Assembly: GCA_965153455.1 (NCBI GenBank)
Contig: OZ234497.1
Coordinates: forward strand, 17,291,872-17,355,871
Reading direction: 5' to 3'
Origin: Sphagnum compactum
Lineage: Eukaryota > Bryophyta > Sphagnopsida > Sphagnales
Length of the DNA: 64,000 nucleotides
Under the pieces are notes generated by a model. It was not told where the DNA came from, did not search any database, and worked only from the letters and a program-made list of their open reading frames with translations. The translations under genes were made by a program, and so were the position numbers. This document shows, piece by piece, positions 1 to 10,400 of this stretch; position 1 is the stretch's first letter, and every line of letters begins with the position of its first letter.

Positions 1-249
1 ATTACTCACCTTGCCTAATCTTTCAAAATTAAATCAGGCCATTGTACAAGCTATTCAATGTGATAATAAGCTCTCCAAATGTCGATGAAAGAGGCGCATG
101 AACTCACATCAACAACACAAGGGAGTTTTGCACCATTGGCAACACAAAGGAATTTTCCACTTACAATGCCAACCCAGCCTTTAGCAACCTCGCCAAAGGA
201 TGACCCCATGTAGATTAGTAAGACAAGATTCAAGCCCTTTATGGAGCAA

Positions 250-1250
250 GAGAAGCAATGCCAACATATAAATAACCTTTATTTGTATTGTGGAGAACTA
301 GGTCATGTTGGTCATGAGTGTCTAAAGAAGCATGGACCACATGCAACATGTGTTATCTCTGTTACCAATCCACAACCAAAAGAGTCAGAAAATGAACATG
401 TTTAGTTTCATCAGGGACCATGAAGCTAGACCTTGATGCATCATGTGATGAGAATGGTCCCAACCTATCTTCAGACCCAACACCATGTTTTTTGGTACCA
501 ATCATTATCAAATGTAGTAAACTTGTGATGATAGAGGTTCAAACATTTTTTGATTCTAGCACATCAACATGTTTTATGGACAAAAAGCTAGTGCGACAAG
601 ACAAGTTAATTCTAGTGGAAAAGAGCACACTAATGCTGGTTGAAGTCATTGATGGTCAAAGCCTTTATCAAAACCAATCACCCATGAAACCAAGCCATTA
701 GATGTTACCATTAGTTCCCACACTAGCAACGTTGTTTCAATGTCATTTCATCCCCAAGAAATCATGTCATCATTAGATTGTCTCGGCTTGTTCTACATAA
801 TCCACAAGTGGATTGGCATACAAGTAGTCTTCATTTTGGAACACCATAGCACAAGGCCTTGGAGTGTGAAACCCTCATTAGAAGCATGTAAAATTTGAAG
901 TAGCAAGAAAACCTTGGTGGTACAAGAAGGCTTAGGTGCCCCAAGCCTTTATTCATTCGAAAAAAAACTTTGATGAAGGTTGACATGAAAGGAAATGCAT
1001 TCTTGATTTTTGTTCTTCTTTCACCAAATGTTGAACCACATCCACATGAAATTCCTTCCCAGTACCAAGAATTCAAGGATGTGTTTGAGAAGAAAAATGC
1101 AGACACGTTGCCCAAACATCGACCAACGACTGCGCCATTGATCTTGTGGAAGGAAAACAACCTCCACTCAAACCCATCTACAATTTGTCATAAGACAAAC
1201 TTGTAGTGCTTCATGAATACATTGATGAAAACCTTGGGGTATAATCACAA
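250..1250 (+). pseudogene. Ty3/gypsy retrotransposon gag-protease-RT remnant
   Basis: This is a decayed polyprotein in several frames. At 283-321 a gag zinc knuckle reads YCGELGHVGHEC: the second Cys, the His and the last Cys are present, but the first Cys of the CCHC motif is missing. At 420-701 an open frame resembles a retropepsin. The catalytic D-S/T-G-A box appears as DSST at 552-563, so the Gly is replaced, and it is followed by the usual family text (MLVEVIDG). At 1040-1230 broken frames match the start of a Ty3/gypsy reverse transcriptase (IPSQYQEFKDVFEKK, then LVEGKQPPLKP in another frame, then a shifted YIDEN). Frameshifts and stops separate all blocks, so no protein can be made. 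The order gag, protease, RT fits Ty3/gypsy on the + strand. No LTRs of this copy were found. Confidence 0.72.
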
Positions 1251-1270
1251 TAAGGGTACAATATCAGGAA

Positions 1271-2030
1271 CCATGAACAAATGAGGACCTAATCAGGAAA
1301 TTCAAATTCATGTTACATAGGAAACCAAACATTACATACTCCTTTTGAAAACTTTAAATTTCGCATGTGTTCGGTGAAAATGATTTTCGTGTCTAGTACC
1401 TCAACACTATTGGATGAAAAATGAATGTTAGTTACACCTTCAACTTTGTTTTGCATTGTTATTGTGCCGCTTTGGACCTTGTGTATTGTTTCCAAGTTTC
1501 CCTCGCAAATTTTTATGCACCATGTTTTTGAATTTCCCTCCAAACAATTTACTGACATGTTTGTGCAAATGTTTGAAGCAACTTCCCTTGTGAAATTTTC
1601 CTGCATAATGAAGTCTGACAACTCTGCCATCTCAATGATAAAATCATGGAAATTCCATGTTTTTTATCAATCATGTCCTCTGTCTTGTACATGTAAGCTT
1701 TCGTGTGTTGGTTAGGCATCTTAGAGGTCTCAAATCTTACACATTTTCACACCACAAAATTTAGTGCAAGCTTTTTGGTGTGTGGTAACACTACTGTACT
1801 TTCTTTGCAAAAATTATGTGAAAAATCATCAAGATTTTGTTGTTACTTAAGGTGTGGTTTTAAACTTAGTATTGAATTTTACTAACTTGTCAATCTGACA
1901 TTATTACATTTGGGTTTTTATTGATGGCATGGGTTTGGACAGGAATGGGGGAGTGTGACCAATTTAATGTTGAACGGTTTGTAGCAAACTAAGGCCTAGG
2001 AAATATAGGAAGAGATGTGTTGTCAGTCAC
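1271..2030. other. Intergenic, no recognisable gene
   Basis: AT-rich sequence with short open frames on both strands (for example 1313-1630 minus and 1425-1715 plus). Their translations show no domain or repeat that I recognise. It lies between the gypsy remnant and the coiled-coil pseudogene and may be decayed retroelement DNA. Confidence 0.5.
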
Positions 2031-2882
2031 AAGCGTTGATGTCAACATTGAGGATATTAATGAGTTTTTTGGTCCTAGGAGGAACAAGAATGGGTGGAAA
2101 TATGATGATCAACTTGATGAAGAGGTAGAAAAAAAAATTGTCAAGATCTATGGTAGGGTCACCAAGAAGCAAAAGGTTATGAACAAATAACTATCAATCA
2201 CATTTCCAAAACGATTATAGTAGAAGTGAAGGTCAAGCCCATGAATTGGGCAAGTTTTGGTGCTCACACATTGAAGCAATAACTTTTGTTGAACAAAACC
2301 AAGTAGCAACCAATGAAAAATCTTGCTAAGTTGAAACAAAGCCCATCATCACCCCAATTTGCAAATAGAAGAGTGCATGGACCTATCATACTAGGTCTAG
2401 TCAAAGTAAAAAAGAAGAAACTAGGCCTCTTAGGTTGTCAGGTGCAATTAAGGTCGAAATGTAAACCCCTAACTCTAAATACATTGTACCACCCTACTTG
2501 GTTTATATCAGAGGTAGATGCAATTAGGGATCTCTTGTAGTCCAAGAAATATTTTTTGCAACAAATGAGAAGAAAGGTTGAAAAGGTGTAGTTAGAGAAA
2601 GAAGATATCCTAGGTTTGTTTAAACGAATTGAGTATGTAATACATGATATGTACGTGATGCACACACAAGCTTCTCGAGACCTAAATTTATGCGATTCAC
2701 AAATCCATGTTTTGGAGTCCAATGTAAAAGTCCAAAAGGAGAAAGAATCAAATTTGAAGCTTAAGTTATAAGGGTTGTTAGTATCTAGAGAGGATGAGTC
2801 AGAGAAGGAATTGTTGAAGAATGAAATGGCAAATTATCGAACTTTGATGGTGAACGAGTCAAATAAATTGAATGACGTTCGA

Positions 2883-3705
2883 TGACGCGCCCCCAAGTTC
2901 CTTGTTTGACCCAAAAAGGGTCCAACTATGTTAAAGAGCGGAAGTAGTTGGAACTTGGTGCCGCTCCCAGCCTCGAGCACTAAAGGGGGTGAGAAGGGCG
3001 TGCTGAAAGCTTTGGGATTAGACTAGGAAGAGGGACAACGTATTTAGTTACTCGGTCCTGCACTCAAATCCAACCAACAAGTTGGTTAGACCACATTCGG
3101 AAACACTCTTGGTGTTGGGACAAGCCACTAGCAACACGGGACTCACTTGACTCACCACGGCCCGGACTCGGGGGAAGCCACCACCTTCCCCCATATAGTA
3201 TTCTTGGCGTTTGCCCACGGCACCTACATCCGAATGGCTTTTTGTCCCGGGACTCCCAAGGAGGAGTCCCGAAACTTTCCCGGTTTGGACTCCCGGGACT
3301 TTGGAAGCTCATAACTCCCAGCTCAGACCTTTGATTGGGATGAGGATTGAAGCAAACTTGTAGCTCTCCTCAAGAGATTTCCAACGGTGTGTCGCACTTC
3401 ACTTGCACACACCGGGATCGGGTCGATTCCCGACTTTTAGTGGTCGGGAGTCAAACTGCCAGTTTGACTCCCAGCCCTTCTTTTGACCATAACTTATGTT
3501 GCAGATGTCTGAACGGATCGTGCGAGACCATTTTCGACATTTACACTTCAAGACCTTTCCAACGGTATAAAAAACACCTCAATGCAAGGTGTTTTGACCC
3601 CTACAATAAAGCTCTGAATTTTTGGGAGTCCCGGAGGACTCCAAGTTCCCACTTTTGGGAGTGTGAGTTTCATCCTCACACTTGCCTCAAAGTGGGGTTG
3701 CGACA
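2883..3705. mobile_element. Solo LTR (823 bp)
   Basis: The segment begins TGACGCGCCCCCA and ends GGGGTTGCGACA, so it has the 5'-TG..CA-3' ends of an LTR with short imperfect inverted termini (TGACGC / GCGACA). It is flanked by TTCGA on the left (2878-2882) and CTCGA on the right (3706-3710), a 4-of-5 target-site duplication. It is clearly GC-richer than its surroundings and has no coding potential. Removing it with one duplication copy restores the reading frame of the coiled-coil pseudogene. Inside is a cluster of GGGAGTCCCGG-like motifs in both orientations. A solo LTR left by LTR-LTR recombination is the simplest reading; a non-autonomous element with TG..CA ends is the alternative. Confidence 0.68.
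3446..3472. repeat. Perfect 13-bp inverted repeat inside the solo LTR
   Basis: GGGAGTCAAACTG is followed after one base by its exact reverse complement. A second perfect 9-bp pair (CGGGACTCC / GGAGTCCCG) lies at 3248-3256 and 3263-3271. Both belong to the gagtccc-rich motif family of this LTR. Confidence 0.85.
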
Positions 3706-4139
3706 CTCGATTTGATAGAATGGTGGAGTTCAAGAATGAACAACGGTATGCCAAGAGGTTCTAGGATTCTGAAAAGGAGTTCAAAGCTTTAAAAAACAAA
3801 TTGTTTGATTTTGAAGTGAATTTTGATAAGGCTCATAAAAATATCTCTTTCTTGGAAAAGGAGATTGTGAGCATCAGCAACCAAGTGCAAAAGAAGAATG
3901 GCGGTGGAGATGCAATTTTTATCCTTTGCCATTGTTCTGTAATCCCAGCATTCCTGTGAAAACATCATGCAATTTCAATGCATGTCCATTATGTGGACTT
4001 TGGTATGTTTGCAACAATTACATGGTAGTTGATTGTGGACATACATTCCACCCCTAGTGTGTGGTAGCTCATGTTATCCCTTCACTAAAATGTCATGTTG
4101 TTGGCTATGAATTCCCTTTCACAAAACAATGATGTGCAA

Positions 4140-5610
4140 CATGGGGCATTCGTGTTTTAGGGAATGCAAGTTCAAACAATTGTGTTAGTACACCTAGTGC
4201 ACTAGGGGACAACATTAGCATTTTGAAAGATCCAATGCTTCTATTATCCGATATGGAATTTCTTTTCTTTTTTTCTCTTCAGTCATGTATGTACATTTAA
4301 TTGCACTCTTTTCGAGACTTATGTCTTGCATTTTATTGTTCATTTGTGTTGAAGATTAGAAGTTAGACTTGTTTTCACATTCGTTTATGGTCTTTCCAAG
4401 GTCATGCCTAGTATATACATACATTGTACTAAAGTTGCTTAATCAAGTTCTAAGGTTAGGAATTCTATCTTTAGGTTCTTTTTAATTAAATTTCTAATCC
4501 TATAACTTAGGACTTTTGTCCTAGCTTTTTTGTTATAGTTCAACTTGTAGCACAAAAAATGGACGCATGTCCTGATTTTTTTGTGATTTTAGATGACGTA
4601 GTGTGGAGCAAAAGACTTGAAGTGTCGTGGGTTCCCTATGATGGACTTGGGTACTGAGGTTTACACAGAAGTCCAACCAAAATAGTAAGGCAGAAGACCT
4701 ATGTCCTTAGTTTCATGTGATTCTAAAATTAAAATATGAAGGTAATGTTATTGGGCCCTAAGGTTTTATGTGATTCTAGTTAAATTATTGACCTACTATA
4801 GTCCTGACTTGAGTTCATGTGATTCCAGGACCAGAGTATGAAGTAATGTTATTAAGTCCTTGAGTCTTAAGTGATTCTAATTAAGTTATTAACCTAATAC
4901 AATTATTTCTTTAGTTGTTTTGAAATTTCCATTCCAGGTATTGAAACATTAGACATGTGTCCAATGTTTTGGAAAAATTGTAGTTGAAGTTCTTAAACAT
5001 AAGACTTGTGTCTTGATTTTTTATCATGCTTCTAGTCCTTGGAACATTAAGTTTTGATTTCTGTCCTAAACCTTGAACCCTAATTTCCCAGTCCATATCT
5101 AATCTTTTACTTGCTTATTACATGGACCCAAGAGCAAGGTGCTTCAAATTCTAATCTTTATGTTAATAAAGTGGGTTTGCAACTAAATGCAAAAAACATC
5201 AAAGACAACCTATCTCCAAGTGTACAATCCATGTTTGTTCCAAGTCTTTTATTTCATAAGAATGTGGCAACTACTTTAAAAGCAACAATGCGTAGTACAT
5301 GTGTGGTTTGTTTAACCATCCATCAATGATATCAATTAAGGTACTAGTTTTCTCCATTCCCAATTAGTATTGCATAATATAATTTCAAGGTTTTTTGTTT
5401 TAGCTTACATGACTAAAATATGAAAACATATGCGTATAAATATTATGAGAAAAAAAACTAAAAGTCCATATTTGTACTCTAACTTCTATTTTGCCTTTTG
5501 TTGTAGCCCTATGGCCATGCAAATCTTTGTTTTGGTTACGTCGAAGGCCTAACATCATGTTCCATACACTTTGAAGCCATAGTTGGATGGCATAAGAAGC
5601 CATTACTCAT
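4140..5610. other. Intergenic repeats, no gene
   Basis: AT-rich, with no supported coding region. It contains an imperfect tandem duplication with a period of about 100 bp at roughly 4711-4900: two copies of a block running from 'catgtgattc' through 'tatgaa..gtaatgttatt' to 'aacctaata/gacctacta'. There are also scattered copies of a 'tgtcctgattttt'-like phrase at 4560-5070. Confidence 0.55.
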
Positions 5611-5614
5611 TCCA

Positions 5615-6292
5615 TTGTTTAACCCTTTGGTTCTTTCATTAACAAAGGCATTTGACACATCAAAAGACCCCCAAATATCCAAGCTTGAGAAGAAGAAAAA
5701 AACCCCCCCAACAAGGAAGGCAAAAGGTGTTGCAAAAATACAGATTGATGATTTATTAAATGATAAGCAAAGCTTTGATTTTGAGTCAAGTGGCATTGAC
5801 AACAATGAGGAACACTCTACTTTGGTTCGATGGTCTATAGGTGTTTCATCTCAACATGGTTCTGGTCTAGATGACAGTGTGGATCTTCATCAACATGGTT
5901 TTAATCTTAATCATGGTGCTAATCTTCAAGATGGTGTTGGTGTTATTGGTCTTGAGGATGGCTCTGTTGGTGGTATTCGACCTATTGGTCTTGAACATGC
6001 TATTAGTCTTGAAGACGATGTTGGTGATGTTGGTCTTCATTGTAATGTTCTTCCATCAAAATTAGAAGGCAATTTACCAAAATATGGTAATTTTAAACTA
6101 ACAACCCTAAATTCAGAACTCGTGACAAATTTGAACCCATGTCTATCACCCCAAATTTTTTTAAGGAATACCTTGCTAAGTAAATCATTTGTACTAAACA
6201 ATGATCATGAACCAATTCCAACACTTATTTCAAAGAAGTCTATAACCCTTAATGCACCATCCATGTCAACCAGAATTAAAGTTTCTATGTAG
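5615..6292 (+). CDS. Open frame of unknown identity, low complexity
   Basis: A 225-residue uninterrupted frame, long for this AT-rich neighbourhood. The N-terminal part is lysine-rich (KLEKKKKTPPTRKAKG). The middle, about residues 75-145, is a run of short G/L/D/H/N-rich units around 'GLEDG', 'HGFNLNHG' and 'VGVIGLED', which come from an underlying short DNA repeat (ggtcttgaggatgg-like). No domain, signal peptide or membrane segment is visible. The frame runs open upstream of the first ATG (HFEAIVGWHKKPLLIPL), which suggests a fragment of a longer transposon ORF instead of a gene with its own start. No splice structure or promoter was found. Not recognised, and its status as an expressed gene is doubtful. 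Confidence 0.22.
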   Translation: MFNPLVLSLTKAFDTSKDPQISKLEKKKKTPPTRKAKGVAKIQIDDLLNDKQSFDFESSGIDNNEEHSTLVRWSIGVSSQHGSGLDDSVDLHQHGFNLNHGANLQDGVGVIGLEDGSVGGIRPIGLEHAISLEDDVGDVGLHCNVLPSKLEGNLPKYGNFKLTTLNSELVTNLNPCLSPQIFLRNTLLSKSFVLNNDHEPIPTLISKKSITLNAPSMSTRIKVSM

Positions 6293-6640
6293 GAAAATGT
6301 GCTTAAACCTATCAAGAAAATAAACCCCACACATCCCATTCCAGGAACTAGGCCATGAATTACATGTGCTTTTAGACTTGTCCCAAATATAACAATGCGT
6401 AAGAAGGCTTAGATTTAGACCACATAAGTTCTGTGATTACAATGCAAGTTGTGACTTGTACTTCAAGTTCAAGTTCAATATATATCAATATATTGGATTT
6501 CAACTACTCACTACACAGTCAATGTTACAACATGTTAAATTACTCCAAATTTTTTGTTTTGTGTGAACTTCATTTATATATGAATCAAATGGATCAAGTG
6601 TAGTTTTAAGATGAACTCTTACAATTGATATGAGTCCATT

Positions 6641-6838
6641 TTGGTGTTGGTGGAACATTTGATGAAGATGACTCATTTCATTTTGTGTACCAAAACAATA
6701 ACTAGTGAAAGAACAACCAAATTATTTCTTGATCATGTTTTATGGTATCATGGTCTTCATAAAAATATAATTTCTAATTGTGGGCCTTAGTTTGCATCCA
6801 AGTTTTGGAAAGATGAATGGGGTTTTTGCATAAGATTT
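6641..6838 (+). pseudogene. Ty3/gypsy integrase core fragment
   Basis: The translation matches the integrase catalytic core of Ty3/gypsy elements: LVEHLMKMTHFILCTKTI, then TKLFLDHVLWYHGLHKNI, then ISNCGP-stop-FASKFWKDE. In active copies the first block carries VD and the second carries SDRGPQF. Here the first Asp is Glu, the second is Asn, and the Gln of GPQF is a TAG stop. It is a dead fragment on the same strand as the gag-RT remnant 5.4 kb upstream. It could be the far end of that element, but nothing connects them. Confidence 0.72.
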
Positions 6839-8476
6839 TAAGTGTTTGTTCACAAAGGTACAAAGTGTATGATATTAAGAATACCATGTGTTCTATCCAA
6901 AAAATTTCAAACAATGAGAACCTCCCCAATTTTATGATTGTAGGTTGGAATTGAATGTTGTAAATGGCTACTAGTGCTATGGGTAAAGGTTCACCTAAGC
7001 TCTTTGAAGACCATGGTCAAAAGATGCACAGTTACTAAACCCTTGCCATTTCAGTTCTTAAATGTTCAGTCATGGGCTGTTCTACCCTAATGCTTTTATC
7101 ACCTTCTTTGTCTCCCCTTTTGATTGTCAATTTTCAAAACTCATTACACCCATAAAAGAAAAACACAGATAGACTTCTTCAACAAATAATAATATATTTC
7201 ATTATTCATGTATTGAAACTTCTCTTTTGACAAATGTGGATAAATCTCATAAAGAAAGTTAGATAACTTTCAAAAGCACCAAAGGGTGTACCTTAGACTA
7301 TGTTCATAGTAGCCAATGTGCTCGAGCTGGTTATTAGACATAACCATCTCTCATGAAAATCGAGATGCGCGAGCATCCAGGCTATTTTGTATATAACCGA
7401 CATGCTCGAGCTGATTATCGAACATAACCATCTTTGTGAGAATCAAGATACTTTTTTTCATTCACATGTAGAGTAATTATGAAATCTTCATCCAAGCACC
7501 AAAGGGTGTAGTTACCTTGTGAGCTACCTACTAGGTCATTAATGAAATGGAGGTAAAGGTTATGGGTTGTAACTTGTGACCTAACAGCTAATCAAAAACC
7601 AAATGAGATGGTCACAAGGGATGGTTATTAGTTTAATTCTGTTCTTCAAATACCATACCTACAACTCATGTTTGGCACTAATTAATTATTTCTAATGGGG
7701 CTAGCCAAAAAAAAAAAAGTAATAGGCAATTTCTCAAAATTTCAAAGAATCAAACTCAAAAATTACTTAATATAGGCAATGGTTCAAAACATTGGGATAT
7801 CAAGGCAACTTAAAAAATGATAGGTGGACTTAGCATACTTATTGATTCGAAATTATGAAATATTTAGATTGGAGCTGCCGGACTTTTAGAAATTTTTTAA
7901 AACAAAATAAAAATTATTTCGACAAGATTTGCCGAACACGAGTCGTAGGTAGCGTAGGTGGAGAGAAGAGAACAAAGTTCAGAACAGGAGCCGGGTATGA
8001 CCGTATGATAACCGTCATGACACGTGCGGACGTGGGGAGGATTGACGAGGATGATGAGGTCAGGATGCTAAGGTTTACTTGGATGCTGTAGCGCAATTTA
8101 GGGTTTCTAACTTGTCCGTGGTGCACGGCCATTGATTGATTGATTGATGAAAGTCTGTTGCCTTTCCTGCGGCATGGCTTTCGCCATCTGCCCTTCTTCA
8201 TACCCACCCAACAAACCAAATTGGCTGCTGCATCCACTAACAACAAACAAATGGCGATGGTGAATTCATGACACGCTTGTAATAAGCTTGTTCAGCAGCG
8301 AAGCGCAATTCGCCAATTTCCAAACAAAGTAAAAAGCAACTGCGCTCCACAAATGGAAGCTGCTGCGCATTACACTTAGCAAATCGACATTTTTGGTCCT
8401 TTTTGGCCCCACCTCCGGCCAGGACTCTCCACTGCTGCTGCTGCGGCCCCGGTCTTTTCACTTCTTCTGGCCCCCC
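6839..8476. other. Intergenic, repeats and start of a GC-richer island
   Basis: No supported gene. 6840-7900 is AT-rich, with a short duplicated block at 7275-7510. From about 7920 the base composition becomes mixed, leading into the leader of the DUF3511 gene. Short open frames at 7855-8246 have no recognisable content. Confidence 0.5.
7275..7510. repeat. Nested direct repeats
   Basis: The phrase agcaccaaagggtgta occurs at about 7275-7290 and again at 7495-7510. Between them, a phrase of the form tgctcgagctg-ttat-acataaccatct occurs twice, at about 7319-7353 and 7403-7437. The outer repeats therefore bracket a tandem pair with a period of about 85 bp. No coding content or terminal inverted repeats are seen. 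Confidence 0.6.
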
Positions 8477-8500
8477 TTTTTTTTTTTTTTTTTTTTTTTT
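8477..8500. repeat. Poly-T tract of 24 bases
   Basis: An uninterrupted run of 24 T follows six C, in a pyrimidine-rich stretch about 0.8 kb upstream of the DUF3511 start codon. It could be a retroposed poly(A) tail on the minus strand or a simple pyrimidine tract in the promoter or leader. Confidence 0.9.
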
Positions 8501-9267
8501 GGGGTTCACTTCTCTTTCCTTCTTTTTGTTTTGGATTTTTGTTTCGTTTTTTCTCTTTTTCCTCCTGTATTTTGGCGCGTTGCAGCAACGGATCTTCAAG
8601 GGTTTGCGCTCTGTTTCTCCTCCACCCCCCGAATTTTTTTCTTCATCTTCTTTTGAAGAAAAGAAGACGGTGTGGGGGAGGGTTCGATGAAGACGAAAAG
8701 ACATAATAGACGGAAAAAGAGACCATCGGCTGTTTGTTGTTGATTGATTGACCAGGTTACTACTACTGCACATGGTCCTGGGGGGAAGTCTTCTGGATCA
8801 TCATCGCAAGCTTTCTGAGCTCTCTAAAGAGCGGGGCGGGCGGTGTTACTTCACGGATCCAGGAGCGGAAGATCGCAGGTCCGACTTCTTCAGAGCTTGT
8901 CTTTCTCTTTCTTTGAACTCAAGTGGATAATGCTCTTAAATCCGTTTTCTTGTGAGGTGAAGGAAAAGTAGCGTTGGATCGTCAGAAGAAGAGAATCGGA
9001 ATTCTCAAATCATTTCCTGAGCAAAGGAGAACGGTTGCTGAGAAAGCGATTTCCATTGATTTGTCGATGTAGATCTTCCTTCCTTCCTTCCTGTGAGAGG
9101 GTTGGATTTCCTTGCTAGGGTTGGACTTACTGGAAACACGGTGCTTCGCAGATCGGGAAGTTGTGCGAGAAATCTGCTGTAGTGCAGCTTGTGAGTGCGA
9201 ACTGCACTACGAATTAGACCCGCAAAGAACAAGCATCGTCGTCACAAAGGACTTTTGGCTTTGAGAA
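8501..9267 (+). other. Probable promoter and 5' leader of the DUF3511 gene
   Basis: GC-richer, pyrimidine-rich sequence with several short upstream ATG frames (for example 8748-8930) and no recognised protein. I see no convincing TATA box. The compositional change and position make it the likely promoter plus leader, possibly with a spliced 5' UTR. Exact limits cannot be set from sequence alone. Confidence 0.35.
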
Positions 9268-9522
9268 ATGGCGATGCAACGGTGGAGTAATCAGTACCCT
9301 GGCACCAGTCCGCAGACGTCAAACAATTGGAAGGGGCAGATGAAGTCGAGTAAGAACTCGCAATCCCCATGGAGCCTGTACGCCGACCCAGAAATGAAGC
9401 GAAAGAAGCGCGTTGCGACGTACAAGGTGTTGACAGTGGAAGGAAAGATGAAACAGACCGTAAGAAATAGTTGCCGGTGGCTGAAAGCCAAATTTATCGA
9501 AGCGCGCTACGGCTGGTGGTGA
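9268..9522 (+). CDS. DUF3511 domain small protein
   Basis: Encodes 84 residues in one exon. Residues 33-84 carry the plant DUF3511 signature: SPWSLYADPEMKRKKRVA, then YKVLTVEGKMK, then SCRWLKAKFIEARYGWW. The first 32 residues are polar and Ser/Asn/Gln-rich, as in other family members. DUF3511 proteins are short, basic, land-plant-specific and of unknown biochemical function. There is no signal peptide or membrane segment, and the basic KRKKR stretch could act in nuclear targeting, which is inference. The start is the first ATG of the frame, giving the usual family length. The stop TGA is the first of seven consecutive in-frame TGA triplets of a microsatellite. An AATAAA-like signal lies near 9628. 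No neighbour is functionally linked. Confidence 0.87.
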   Translation: MAMQRWSNQYPGTSPQTSNNWKGQMKSSKNSQSPWSLYADPEMKRKKRVATYKVLTVEGKMKQTVRNSCRWLKAKFIEARYGWW

Positions 9523-9542
9523 TGATGATGATGATGATGATG
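9521..9542. repeat. (GAT)n microsatellite overlapping the DUF3511 stop codon
   Basis: A run of GAT/TGA triplets begins inside the stop codon of the DUF3511 gene. Read in frame it is seven TGA codons in a row, so repeat-length changes would not extend the protein unless they changed phase. Confidence 0.9.
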
Positions 9543-10149
9543 CATGGGGGCGGGGGCAAAGGCCTCCTCCTGCAACATAGGTACTTTCTACGGGGAGAAG
9601 TTATAGCTCTTTCTCTCTCTGTCTACAGAAATAAAAAGCTTTGCGATTTTGCTGCCGCTGGGTCATCACCAAGAGTTGTAAGGGGGTTTGCAAGGCCAGT
9701 AGATTTCAGTTCTCTTCAGTGCTTCCGAGTTTTCAGGTACTGTATGCAGTGTTGGAGACATCTCAGGAATCTGAAGACATCTCACCTGCATGGCAACATC
9801 TCAGGAAGACTGGTTTAGACTAAGTCCCTGCTTGATTGATGCTGGAAGTCTGTTCTCTCACATCCCATGATTTATTTTCCTAGTTCAAGTTCTCAAATGC
9901 ACAGCAAGAGTATTAGGGCTGTAGTAATTTAGATATTGAATCATCCATGCCAAAACACAAAGGCTCCAACATTTGTTTCTACAATTTTTGGTAGCAAGTT
10001 GAAACACTGGTGTGTTGTTGTGAGTCTAAAATTTGTAGCACATGAATCTTAGAGATGTGCACCAGATGCATGTTCTGCAAAAGCTTCTATTATGTTGAGC
10101 TATGTACAACAGTGATGTCCAGTCATGCAGCAATAGCTTGAAAGTTTTC

Positions 10150-10400
10150 AATTTGCTGTTTGACCCTTGGATTCAGTGGGATTCTTTTGTAGCTGTGTGC
10201 ATCTCTAGACCATTTGCAACTGTGGAATTTGTGCTATTTTGGATTTGGGACAACTCTTACTCAGTTGCCGGAACAAAAATTTCTTTGACTTTGGTGCTTG
10301 AGCCTTAGATTCAGGGAGATGGATCTGTAGCTGTGCGTGCACTTGTAGGACATTCTCAGTTGTGGAATCTGTGAATTTTGCACTTTTTAGGTCACCAGAC
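10150..10400. repeat. Imperfect direct duplication, about 90 bp
   Basis: Two copies of a block containing 'cttggattcagtggga', 'tgtagctgtg', 'gcatctctag/gcacttgtag', 'gtggaat' and 'tttgtg' occur at about 10165-10250 and 10303-10385. The similarity is clear by eye but not perfect. Neither copy codes. Confidence 0.5.

Larger units (their letters stand above)
2035..4135 (+). pseudogene. Decayed coiled-coil / RING-like ORF (transposon-style), split by a solo LTR
   Basis: A degenerate protein-coding stretch that I cannot name. It opens with an acidic/aromatic block at 2035-2190 (EDINEFFGPRRNKNGWKYDD), then a lysine-rich segment at 2313-2537, then a long heptad-like charged region at 2540-2882 that resumes at 3711-3900. 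It ends in a Cys/His block at 3965-4090: ACPLCGLWYVC, VVDCGHTFHP, then a TAG where a Trp would be expected, then CVVAH. That spacing looks like a RING-type zinc finger. At least five in-frame stops make it non-functional. The frame before 2882 continues exactly into the frame after the insertion at 2883-3705, so the element inserted into a once-continuous ORF. Whether the parent was a host gene or a transposon accessory ORF is unknown. Confidence 0.5.

Noticed and set aside
8237-8773. Minus-strand open frame of 178 codons in the DUF3511 upstream region
   Set aside because: It is composed of Lys/Glu/Gly runs created by the poly-T and C-rich simple sequence, with no domain. It is a low-complexity artefact of the leader.
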